NCBI GenBank assembly: GCA_029251405.1 | Contig: JAQXDK010000016.1 | Coordinates: 87,387 to 151,386, forward strand | Direction of reading: 5' to 3' | DNA: 64,000 bases | Source of the DNA: Flavobacteriales bacterium | GTDB lineage: Bacteria > Bacteroidota > Bacteroidia > Flavobacteriales_D > Parvicellaceae | Shown: positions 1-7,787 of the stretch, one piece after another | Position numbering within the stretch: the stretch's first letter is position 1 | How the letters are laid out: each line of letters starts with the position of its first letter | Program-made: the position numbers and the translations under genes | The notes under the pieces: model-generated | The model's input: only the letters and a program-made list of their open reading frames with translations | Database searches by the model: none | What the model was told of the DNA's origin: nothing

Positions 1-1779
1 GCTAAAAAACATCGTTTAATTACCAAAGCAGTCCATAAATACGATGCTAAAATTTGTTTGCAAATTTTACACTCAGGAAGATACGGTCATCATCCTTTTA
101 ACGTTTCTGCAAGTGATGTGAAATCACCTATTTCAAAGTTTAAAACTAAAGCCTTAACAGAAAGAGGAATTCAAAAAACTATAAATGATTTTGTCAGATG
201 TTCTAAACTTGCAAAATATGCTGGCTACGACGGTGTTGAGATTATGGGCTCCGAAGGGTATTTAATCAATCAATTTATTGTTAAAAGAACTAATAGAAGA
301 ACAGACAAATGGGGAGGGTCATATGAAAATAGAATTAAATTCCCTTTAGAGATAGTCAGAAGAATAAGAAGTGAAGTAGGAAGAGAATTTATCATTATTT
401 TTCGCTTATCCATGTTAGATTTGGTAGAAGGAGGAAGTTCATGGGAAGAAGTGGTCATCTTAGCCAAAGAATTGGAAAAGGTAGGAGTCACCATAATTAA
501 TACAGGAATTGGTTGGCACGAAGCTAGGATTCCAACAATTGCAACTATGGTTCCCAGAGGAGCGTTCAGTTGGGTTACTAAAAAAATGATGGGGGAAGTT
601 AAAATCCCTCTAATAACTACTAACAGAATTAATACCCCTGAAAAAGCAGAGAAAATTCTTTCTGAAGGAGATGCGGATATGGTTTCTTTAGCAAGACCTT
701 TTTTAGCAGATCCAGAATTTGTCAATAAAGCTAAAGAAAATAAGCCAGAAGAGATTAATACCTGTATAGCATGCAATCAAGCCTGTTTAGATCATGCTTT
801 TAAAGGAAAAGTTGCGAGTTGTTTGGTGAATCCTCTTGCATGTCATGAAACAGAAATCATTTTAAAAAATGTGATTAAAAGTAAAAAAATCTTGGTCGTT
901 GGGGCAGGACCAGCTGGTCTGGCTTACGCAATTACAGCTGCAAAAAGAGGTCACGAAGTTACTTTAATGGAACAATCAGATTCCATTGGTGGGCAATTTA
1001 ATATGGCCAAATTAATTCCTGGTAAAGAAGAGTTTTATGAAACTATTAGGTATTTCAAAAATATGCTTATTAAATACAAAGTTAATCTAAGACTGAACAC
1101 CAATTTTGAGCCAAATGAAGCTGGAAATTATGACTTAGTTGCATTGGCAACAGGAATTGTTCCCAGAAAACCAAAAATAAATGGAATAGATCATCCTAAA
1201 GTTGTTAGTTATGTCGATGTCTTAAAAGGAAAAGTTGATATTGGAAAATCAGTTGCTCTCATTGGTGCTGGTGGAATTGGTTTTGATGTTGCAGAATTTC
1301 TATCTCATAAGGGGATATCTTCTTCACAAGAAACTAATCTTTTTATGCGAGAATGGGGAGTTGATACTAGTTTTAAAGCAAGAGCAGGTGTAGAAGGTGT
1401 TAATTCATCTGTAGATAAAAGTCCAAGAAAGATATTCTTGTTACAAAGAAGAGCAGGTAAGGTTGGATCAAATCTTGGTAAAACAACCGGTTGGATTCAT
1501 AGATTTTCACTTAGAAATAAAGATGTAAAGATGATTAATGGTGTTAGTTACCAACGGATAGATGACCAAGGTTTACATTACTCAAAAAATAATAAAGAAA
1601 AAATAATTGATGTAGATCATATTGTTATTTGTGCAGGTCAACTTAGCAATAATTACCTATTAGACGCCACTATTAAAGTAAATTCAAATTCTTTCTTAAT
1701 TGGCGGTGCTTTTGAATCTTCAGAACTAGATGCAAAAAAAGCTATAGACCAGGCGGTCAGATCAGCCGCAGTAGTTTAA
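1..1779 (+). CDS. fadH: NADPH-dependent 2,4-dienoyl-CoA reductase, 5'-truncated by window edge
   Basis: Reduces 2,4-dienoyl-CoA during beta-oxidation of unsaturated fatty acids, using FMN, a 4Fe-4S cluster, FAD and NADPH. The frame is open from base 1, so the true start lies upstream; about 80 residues of the roughly 670-residue family are missing. Visible in order: the Old-Yellow-Enzyme barrel with LQILHSGRYG and the GSEGYLINQF segment holding the expected catalytic Tyr, GWHEARIP with the expected His, the cluster motif CxxCxxxCx11C (CIACNQAC...C), an FAD-binding GAGPAGLAYA, and an NADPH-binding GAGGIGFDVAEF. The stop at 1779 lies 40 bases from the convergent DUF962 gene. Family identity is clear; exact substrate is inferred. 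Confidence 0.92.
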   Translation, partial: AKKHRLITKAVHKYDAKICLQILHSGRYGHHPFNVSASDVKSPISKFKTKALTERGIQKTINDFVRCSKLAKYAGYDGVEIMGSEGYLINQFIVKRTNRRTDKWGGSYENRIKFPLEIVRRIRSEVGREFIIIFRLSMLDLVEGGSSWEEVVILAKELEKVGVTIINTGIGWHEARIPTIATMVPRGAFSWVTKKMMGEVKIPLITTNRINTPEKAEKILSEGDADMVSLARPFLADPEFVNKAKENKPEEINTCIACNQACLDHAFKGKVASCLVNPLACHETEIILKNVIKSKKILVVGAGPAGLAYAITAAKRGHEVTLMEQSDSIGGQFNMAKLIPGKEEFYETIRYFKNMLIKYKVNLRLNTNFEPNEAGNYDLVALATGIVPRKPKINGIDHPKVVSYVDVLKGKVDIGKSVALIGAGGIGFDVAEFLSHKGISSSQETNLFMREWGVDTSFKARAGVEGVNSSVDKSPRKIFLLQRRAGKVGSNLGKTTGWIHRFSLRNKDVKMINGVSYQRIDDQGLHYSKNNKEKIIDVDHIVICAGQLSNNYLLDATIKVNSNSFLIGGAFESSELDAKKAIDQAVRSAAVV

Positions 1780-1818
1780 TTTAATTTTTCGCATTTTTTT
1801 TAATATTTATTTAAACTG

Positions 1819-2313
1819 TTAATATTTAATATTGAGTTTTTTATAAATAAAATGCATCAACCATGCTGGACCAATAAGTAAAAACTGAATATCTTTTAAA
1901 AAGGAAGGTTTTTTTCCTTCTATTTCGTGGCCAACAAATTGAATAACCCATGATATTGCGAAAATAATCAAAGCAATAACCCAAAGATGATAGTTTATTA
2001 CTTTCTCTAAAATTAGGTTTTCAATATAATTTGTAATAAACAAACATAAAGATGAAAATACTAACATTCCTACAGTTAAAATTGGGGATAATTTAAGGTA
2101 ATAAATAAGTACAAAGATCATACAAATGGTAGCCCAATTTATAAACTGGTATTCATAGATTTTAAGTTGTTCTAGTGGCCCTAGTGGAATGGACCAAATT
2201 AAGGCGACAATACTCAAAAAAATTGAAGGAACACAAATCCAATGAATTAATTTGTTAATTGAATTCTTGTGGCTTGACCCGTATTCATTTAACAATAATT
2301 CAATTTTTTTCAT
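1819..2313 (-). CDS. Mpo1-like (DUF962/YGL010w) membrane protein
   Basis: Small 164-residue integral membrane protein. The N-terminal stretch with YGSSHKNSINKLIHWICVP and the C-terminal QFVGHEIEGKKPS/LLIGPAWL stretch match the DUF962 family, whose yeast member Mpo1 is an iron-dependent 2-hydroxy fatty acid dioxygenase in phytosphingosine breakdown. The conserved His residues that would bind iron are present in both blocks, and four hydrophobic helices separate them. It lies 15 bases downstream of the start of the CotH-like gene on the same strand, so it may be its downstream partner. The dioxygenase activity is inferred from the family and untested in this lineage. A sphingosine-1-phosphate-lyase-like gene lies 4 kb away. 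Confidence 0.8.
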   Translation of the reverse strand: MKKIELLLNEYGSSHKNSINKLIHWICVPSIFLSIVALIWSIPLGPLEQLKIYEYQFINWATICMIFVLIYYLKLSPILTVGMLVFSSLCLFITNYIENLILEKVINYHLWVIALIIFAISWVIQFVGHEIEGKKPSFLKDIQFLLIGPAWLMHFIYKKLNIKY

Positions 2314-2328
2314 ATCAATATCTTATGT

Positions 2329-5300
2329 TTACTTACTTAAGATAAGTTTTTTATTGTAAACTTTATCAGCTGTCTTAAGCTGAACAAAATATGCTCCTTT
2401 AGATAAATAACTCACATCTATCCTTTCTTTATACTGCCCTATAAAGTCTTCTATAATTTGATTGGAGATTTCTTGTCCCAAAGAATTCAATATTGATATT
2501 TGAATATCTTCTCTAGAGCTAAGTAAGAAAATCAATTCGAACTCATTTTCTGCTGGATTAGGGTAGATTTCTAGGTCATAATCGTTTTTTTGAAATTCTA
2601 GTAAATTAGAAAATATTTGACACGAGCCAATGGTAATGTATAATTTATATACTCCGTTTGATGGGTTGTAAATTATGCTGTCATTTGAGATTGGTTGTCC
2701 GTTTGCAAACCATTGATAATTAATTTCTCCATTAGAACCAGTTATAGTTGGGATAATAAAATTATCGGTAGAATCATTTATTGAGACTTCTATTGATTCG
2801 TCGCACGTTGTAAAATTAGCTGTAAATATATAGTCACCATCAAGTTCGATGTTTTCTAGAATTTCATTATTTAAATTATTAGAATTTATAATGTTGTTAT
2901 TATCCCAATGAGAAAATAGATATCCAGAATCAGCAATAGCTTGTATATTAATTGGACAACCACCGTGATAAACTCCGTTCCATGGATAATCATCAGGTGT
3001 TATGGTACTTATATTAATCTTACCTGAATTTGAAGGCGTAACATTTAATTCAACATCCTTTTGACCACTCAAAGTTAGAGATTGATTTAAATGTGCCCTA
3101 GCTGTTGAAATTCTTGAAGTATTGTAAGAAGTTATACTGTTAATTGCATTGCTCCACTGTGAATAGGAGTTTAAGCCACTACCATTTGGAGACCAAGCAC
3201 TAATATGGTTGGGAATAGCATTTGATAGTCTATCTTTTAGTTCAGTAGCAACACCATTAAAATTGTTGGTTTGGAATATAGTGTTTATTAAATCGTTATA
3301 CCTATTGGTAAACTTGCATTTAAATTCCTGGTTGTTTAATGCTCTAGAAAATATTTGAGAATGTTCACTAGTCACAGTAGGATATCTAGCAGCATTTATA
3401 TAATTATCCCAAATACTTTGCCCAAAGTAGCCTAAAGAACCGTCTGTGTCGTAGAGAACGTACCTCCAAACACCTCCTGTAGTATCAGGTCTCCAGAGCT
3501 TGACATTGTTTAGTCCCCAAGCAATTCCCATCCAATCCATATTTTGAATATAGGTTTGGGTAATGAAATAGTCAATGTAATTATCAATGTCAAATCGTGA
3601 GCTGAAAACATCTATAAAATTAGAGTCGGAAACACTTGTGTTATTTAACATAGTAAATGTTTCCATAAAGTGATTACTTGAACCAGCTAAAGCACTGTCT
3701 CTATTTAATAGATCGATTTGATCACTACTCATACCGTGGTTGCTTTCGACGTAATGTTCATCAATTTTCTCTCTTATTCCGTATAATCCCCAATAATCCC
3801 CATTTAAATAAACAATGGCTGGCTCATAAGCCATTCTGTCAATATGAGTTTCTTTTACAACTCTAGAAACTATTGCATCTTGGATTCTATCATTCCACGT
3901 GTGTTGCCCACCATTTCTTAAATTAAAATTATTGAATTTTGTTAAATTACTTTTTCCAGGAATTAAAGGATATTCAATGGGACCTTTGTAGATAGATTTG
4001 GTATCAATTCTAAAAGATTTTTGAGGTTCTGCTCTAGACCATCCGCCGTGAATTTCGAGATCGAATTGAGTTTCAAATTGTTTGTTTTTATTTGCATCAA
4101 AAAATTCCATTCTAGACCATTTCGACCAAGGTTCCCAAAAATTGCTTCCAAAATATGGGTAATTGTTTAAATCTGCATTGGGACCAAAAACATAGAGTCC
4201 GTTATTCCAATCCCAAAGGTTGTCATTATTGGTTATAATTGAAAACACAGGAAGATTATGATTTTGTTCATTAATAATAAATGTTCTGTCTACAACCTCA
4301 CTTGGTAAGTTATTGTTGGTGGAAAATGCTCTTACACTTAAAACTGAAGAATTATTAAATGAAAGTGAGGAATTAAATAGTAAATCAGTTGAGTCTGGAA
4401 CATCTCCATTTGTAGTAAATCTTGTAATACTATTTGGGTTTTGATTAACATCAACAACCACTAAGTTAGTATACCACCCTGATTCTTTGGTTATTAATGG
4501 CTGGGGTTCAATTCCGTCGTAACACCAACTATTTAAATTATCATTTTTCGGAGTAGGTTGGTTAAAGAAACACCAGTTATTGGAACCGTCAGGAGATCTT
4601 CCGTATGATAATCCATTTTGCAAATCGTTTGGAATAGAAAGGCTATCTAAAATGGTACCTGCCGCATTACTAATTAAAAGAGTTTCGTCTATCGAAAGTT
4701 TAAAATTACAGTGAAAGTTAACTAATGGAGGTGTAAGCCAATTTGGTAAGTTTTGATAATTGATATTGTTACTAATAATTCCAGCAGAAAGAAAAAAGTT
4801 ACTACTTAAATCTGACGAATTAAATGCTGAATTATGAACTTGAACTGCGAGCACATTATCGCCTTGCAACAATAAGTTAGAAAAATTTTCAAGACTTAAA
4901 AGTTTACTTTCTGGAATTCCACCATTATATAATACTGCTTCGTGATCATTATTAGTTGTTGTATTGAAAGTTGGGAAATAAGTGCTGAAATTATTAGATC
5001 TCATAATTTCAACTCCATTCAAATAAGCTATAAAACCGTCATCATAATCTGCATGAAATAATAAATGAGATAAATCATTAAGATCTTGAATGTTAAACTT
5101 TTTCCTCATGTAAAGAGAAATAGTGTTAGAAGATATAATGGTGTTGTCATCATTGTCTCCATAGCCAATACCACCTTGTCCAGAATTCCAAGATTGATCG
5201 TCAAAACCTAATGTATTCCAATCAGTATTTATATTGGATGATCCAGCTACATAATTCCAAATATCAGTTGCTTTTACAATATTTTCCCAGTGCGAAGGGT

Positions 5301-5592
5301 AGTAGTTTGGATTTTTATTTGAAGCAAAGACTAGAATTTTTTCATTAGAAGCAATTTGAAAATTTGGAAAACGCCATTTATCCAAATCAGAGGCTTTATC
5401 ACTCAAATAAAAATTATTTAAATTAATAGGACTAGTTCCAGTGTTAATGATTTCAATCCAATCATTTTCTTCTTGAAACTCATCGGTAAATCCCTTGTGC
5501 ACACTTACTTCATTTATTTTAATCTGACTAACAAATGAGATCGGAAATAAGACGATTATAAATAAGAGGTAATGGATGGTTTTTTTTTTCAT
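2329..5592 (-). CDS. Secreted CotH-kinase / lamin-tail protein with T9SS sorting domain
   Basis: Large secreted multidomain protein (1087 residues). A signal peptide ends near residue 22 (SFVSQ). Next come a lamin-tail domain (INEVSVHKGF, DWIEIINTGTSPINL), a beta-sandwich of galactose-binding type (residues about 125-270), a chitobiase C-terminal-like segment (about 370-440, with FTTNGDVPDST), then a CotH domain (about 445-830) with FNLRNGGQHTWNDR and YWGLYGIREKIDEHYV. The C-terminal 75 residues (YPNPAENEFEL to KLILSK) are a type A T9SS sorting domain. CotH proteins are atypical kinases in spore coats; in flavobacteria the architecture suggests a cell-surface protein, substrate unknown. Codon use and AT content look like the neighbours. 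Confidence 0.85.
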   Translation of the reverse strand: MKKKTIHYLLFIIVLFPISFVSQIKINEVSVHKGFTDEFQEENDWIEIINTGTSPINLNNFYLSDKASDLDKWRFPNFQIASNEKILVFASNKNPNYYPSHWENIVKATDIWNYVAGSSNINTDWNTLGFDDQSWNSGQGGIGYGDNDDNTIISSNTISLYMRKKFNIQDLNDLSHLLFHADYDDGFIAYLNGVEIMRSNNFSTYFPTFNTTTNNDHEAVLYNGGIPESKLLSLENFSNLLLQGDNVLAVQVHNSAFNSSDLSSNFFLSAGIISNNINYQNLPNWLTPPLVNFHCNFKLSIDETLLISNAAGTILDSLSIPNDLQNGLSYGRSPDGSNNWCFFNQPTPKNDNLNSWCYDGIEPQPLITKESGWYTNLVVVDVNQNPNSITRFTTNGDVPDSTDLLFNSSLSFNNSSVLSVRAFSTNNNLPSEVVDRTFIINEQNHNLPVFSIITNNDNLWDWNNGLYVFGPNADLNNYPYFGSNFWEPWSKWSRMEFFDANKNKQFETQFDLEIHGGWSRAEPQKSFRIDTKSIYKGPIEYPLIPGKSNLTKFNNFNLRNGGQHTWNDRIQDAIVSRVVKETHIDRMAYEPAIVYLNGDYWGLYGIREKIDEHYVESNHGMSSDQIDLLNRDSALAGSSNHFMETFTMLNNTSVSDSNFIDVFSSRFDIDNYIDYFITQTYIQNMDWMGIAWGLNNVKLWRPDTTGGVWRYVLYDTDGSLGYFGQSIWDNYINAARYPTVTSEHSQIFSRALNNQEFKCKFTNRYNDLINTIFQTNNFNGVATELKDRLSNAIPNHISAWSPNGSGLNSYSQWSNAINSITSYNTSRISTARAHLNQSLTLSGQKDVELNVTPSNSGKINISTITPDDYPWNGVYHGGCPINIQAIADSGYLFSHWDNNNIINSNNLNNEILENIELDGDYIFTANFTTCDESIEVSINDSTDNFIIPTITGSNGEINYQWFANGQPISNDSIIYNPSNGVYKLYITIGSCQIFSNLLEFQKNDYDLEIYPNPAENEFELIFLLSSREDIQISILNSLGQEISNQIIEDFIGQYKERIDVSYLSKGAYFVQLKTADKVYNKKLILSK

Positions 5593-5700
5593 AAAAAAAT
5601 TAATAATTCTCCCAATTTAATCATTTTCAAAATTGAAAATTTATAATTTCAGAAGAATAATGACACTAAAAATTTAATATTATTATACTTAATAAATCAG

Positions 5701-5788
5701 TAGAGAGGAAGGGATTCGAACCCTCGTAACACTTTTGGTGTTAACACGCTTTCCAAGCGTGCGCCTTAAGCCACTCGGCCACCTCTCT
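5701..5788 (-). tRNA. tRNA-Ser(GGA)
   Basis: Read on the minus strand this folds as a class II tRNA: 7-bp acceptor stem (AGAGAGG/CCTCTCT), D arm GCCGAGTGGC, anticodon loop TTGGAAA with anticodon GGA, a long variable arm pairing TAACAC with GTGTTA, and the T loop TTCGAAT. The long variable arm and GGA anticodon define serine. The acceptor begins A1-U72 and the discriminator base is A, where bacterial tRNA-Ser normally has G73. CCA is not encoded. Confidence 0.95.
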
Positions 5789-5872
5789 ATTTTTTTTCAA
5801 TGACAAATATAATTTTTTCTAATATTATTTTGAAGATTCTTTTTAAATCCTTTCATTTGCATTCAAATTCTT

Positions 5873-5947
5873 CGGGGTGTAGCGTAGCCCGGTTATCGCG
5901 CCTCGTTTGGGACGAGGAGGTCGCAAGTTCGAATCTTGCCACCCCGA
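5873..5947 (+). tRNA. tRNA-Pro(TGG)
   Basis: Folds with acceptor stem CGGGGTG/CACCCCG, anticodon stem CCTCG/CGAGG with loop TTTGGGA giving anticodon TGG (proline), T loop TTCGAAT and discriminator A. CCA is not encoded. It is divergent from the tRNA-Ser gene 84 bases away and is followed 10 bases later by a strong terminator. Confidence 0.95.
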
Positions 5948-5957
5948 CTGAAGAAAA

Positions 5958-5989
5958 AAAGCTCACTTTTTAAAGTGGGCTTTTTTTTA
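5958..5989 (+). terminator. Intrinsic terminator after tRNA-Pro
   Basis: AGCTCACTTT-TT-AAAGTGGGCT folds into a roughly 10-bp stem (one G.U-type mismatch) followed by a run of eight T residues. It directly follows tRNA-Pro and separates it from the repeat-protein gene at 6037. Confidence 0.85.
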
Positions 5990-6036
5990 TATCATAATTT
6001 TAAATTTTCTATTTTAGATATTAATTATTCGTCAAA

Positions 6037-6372
6037 ATGAAAAAATTATACTTACTAATTTTCCTGATTTTTACTTTATTCTTTGTTAATGCTCAAAAAA
6101 TATATTCAGTCAAATATGAATCAAGAGCTGAAGTAAAAGTTTTTGTTGTCGATTATGAGTCTAGAGCTGATTTAAAAGTTTATAAAGTAAAATATGAATC
6201 TCAAATTGATAAAAATGATGGTAAATGGTTCTTTGTTGATTTCGAATCTAGAGCTGATAAAAAAATATTTTTTGTTGATTATGAATCTAGAGCTGATTTG
6301 AAAATATTTTTCGTAGAATACGAGTCTAGGGCAGGGTGGAATGATAATTCTAAAAAACATCTTTTGTATTAA
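6037..6372 (+). CDS. Small secreted repeat protein, DUF6150 / septoil-knot-like
   Basis: 111-residue protein with signal peptide (residues 1-19, cleaved after FFVNA). The mature part is six copies of a 13-16-residue repeat with consensus K(I/V)(F/Y)xVxYESRADL: KIYSVKYESRAEV, KVFVVDYESRADL, a longer KVYKVKYESQIDKNDG, KWFFVDFESRADK, KIFFVDYESRADL, KIFFVEYESRAGW. This pattern resembles the DUF6150 family, which I recall as the 7(1)-knotted 'septoil' fold; that match is from memory and moderate. Its stop codon overlaps the ATG of the downstream lyase-like gene by one base, so the two are probably co-translated. Function unknown; likely periplasmic or extracellular. Confidence 0.7.
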   Translation: MKKLYLLIFLIFTLFFVNAQKIYSVKYESRAEVKVFVVDYESRADLKVYKVKYESQIDKNDGKWFFVDFESRADKKIFFVDYESRADLKIFFVEYESRAGWNDNSKKHLLY

Positions 6373-7787
6373 TGAATAACAAAATCCCAAAAACTGGACT
6401 TTCTCAAGAAGAGTTATTTAATGAAATGGATAATTCAATGCTTTCAGATATAGATTGGAAATCTGGTAAAACCTTCGGAGCCGTTTATTATCCTGGAGAA
6501 AAATATTCTAAAGCTATTTCTAATGCATACACGAAATTTATGCATGAAAATGCTTTTGATCCGCAATTATTTAGCAGCATATTAACCATGGAAAATGAAG
6601 TGGTTCAACAAACAGCTTCACTATTTTGTTCAAGAAAAAAAGTTTTTGGTAATATAACAAGCGGTGGTACAGAGAGTATTTTTCTTTCAGTATTGTCTGC
6701 TAGAAACTGGTCACTTAAACATAAAAATATTAAAAAACCAGAAATTATTCTTTCTTCAAGTGCTCATCCAGCATTTTTAAAAGCAATGAATTTTCTTAAT
6801 GTCAAACCAATAATTATTCCAACAAAAAAAGACTTTCATTTAGACTTTGGAGCCTTTGAAAAATCAATAAATAATAACACAATATTAATAATTGGTTCAG
6901 CGCCAGCTTACCCAACTGGAATGATGGATCCAATCGATAAATTATCGAAACTAGCTTTGGAAAATAATTTATTACTTCATGTTGATGCCTGTATAGGTGG
7001 ATTTTTACTTTCTCATTTAAAAAAATGTAATTATGAGATTCCAGTATTCGACTTTGGTTTAGATGGAGTTAGTTCACTTTCGGTTGACTTACATAAGTAT
7101 GCTTATGCACCCAAAGGTTCTTCAGTTTTGTTATACAGAAATGATGAGTTAAGAAAACAACAATTCAGCGTATACCCAAATTGGGAAGGAGGAATATACG
7201 GTTCTACTTCTTTTTTAGGTACCAAGCCTGGAGGGATTGTAGCTGCTACTTGGTTTGCTTTAAATCATATTGGTGAAGATGGATATCTTGAATTGACCCA
7301 AAAAACAATGTCAGCTACTAAAATCATTTATGATTTCATCAAAAAATCAGAAGAACTTAACATAATTGGCAATCCAATTATGAGTTTATTAGCTTTTACA
7401 AGCAAAATATATAACATATACCATATTGCTGACGAGCTTAGTCATTTAGGTTGGTATATAGGAAGATTGCAAAACCCTAGAGGAATTCATTTAGTAGTAT
7501 CTCAAATTCATGCTGACGGCGCTGCTGAAAAATTTATAGTAGATCTACAATCAGTATTAATAAGTATGAAAAGGTTTAAAATTAAAAATCAAATTTCTAA
7601 TGCTGCTGATTCTGTTGCTATTTCAGCTCTTAAAAAGACGGGGTATAACAGAATTAAAAAAACTATTCTAGATAAATCTAATTCAAATAAAAAGTCTAAA
7701 AAAAGATTGATTTATGATTTGAAAAGTGATTTAAAATTTGAAGAAAGCGACGATTTATTCAGGTCTATTTTAAGTCGTTACTATTAG
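6372..7787 (+). CDS. Sphingosine-1-phosphate-lyase-like PLP enzyme
   Basis: Fold-type I PLP enzyme (471 residues) of the group II decarboxylase superfamily. The segment around the PLP lysine (VDLHKYAYAPKGSSVLLY, Lys242) is very close to eukaryotic sphingosine-1-phosphate lyase, as are TSGGTESIF, HVDACIGGFLL, the WEGGIYGS block and TKPGGIVAATWFAL. S1P lyase cleaves phosphorylated long-chain bases to a fatty aldehyde and phosphoethanolamine, the last step of sphingolipid breakdown. Unlike the human enzyme there is no N-terminal membrane helix. The start overlaps the stop of the knot-like protein (TAATG). It runs convergently into the RNA methyltransferase, overlapping by 4 bases. A glutamate or aspartate decarboxylase is the alternative but fits worse. 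Confidence 0.8.
   Translation: MNNKIPKTGLSQEELFNEMDNSMLSDIDWKSGKTFGAVYYPGEKYSKAISNAYTKFMHENAFDPQLFSSILTMENEVVQQTASLFCSRKKVFGNITSGGTESIFLSVLSARNWSLKHKNIKKPEIILSSSAHPAFLKAMNFLNVKPIIIPTKKDFHLDFGAFEKSINNNTILIIGSAPAYPTGMMDPIDKLSKLALENNLLLHVDACIGGFLLSHLKKCNYEIPVFDFGLDGVSSLSVDLHKYAYAPKGSSVLLYRNDELRKQQFSVYPNWEGGIYGSTSFLGTKPGGIVAATWFALNHIGEDGYLELTQKTMSATKIIYDFIKKSEELNIIGNPIMSLLAFTSKIYNIYHIADELSHLGWYIGRLQNPRGIHLVVSQIHADGAAEKFIVDLQSVLISMKRFKIKNQISNAADSVAISALKKTGYNRIKKTILDKSNSNKKSKKRLIYDLKSDLKFEESDDLFRSILSRYY

Noticed and set aside
270..776. 168-codon reverse frame within fadH
   Set aside because: Lies wholly opposite a clear FadH domain, has no recognisable protein character and no start context; it is a shadow.
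3893..3908. CACGTG-centred sequence considered as a ParB parS site
   Set aside because: The flanks do not match TGTTNCACGTGNAACA on both sides and it lies inside the CotH gene; another CACGTG within parB (around 28163) is equally poor.
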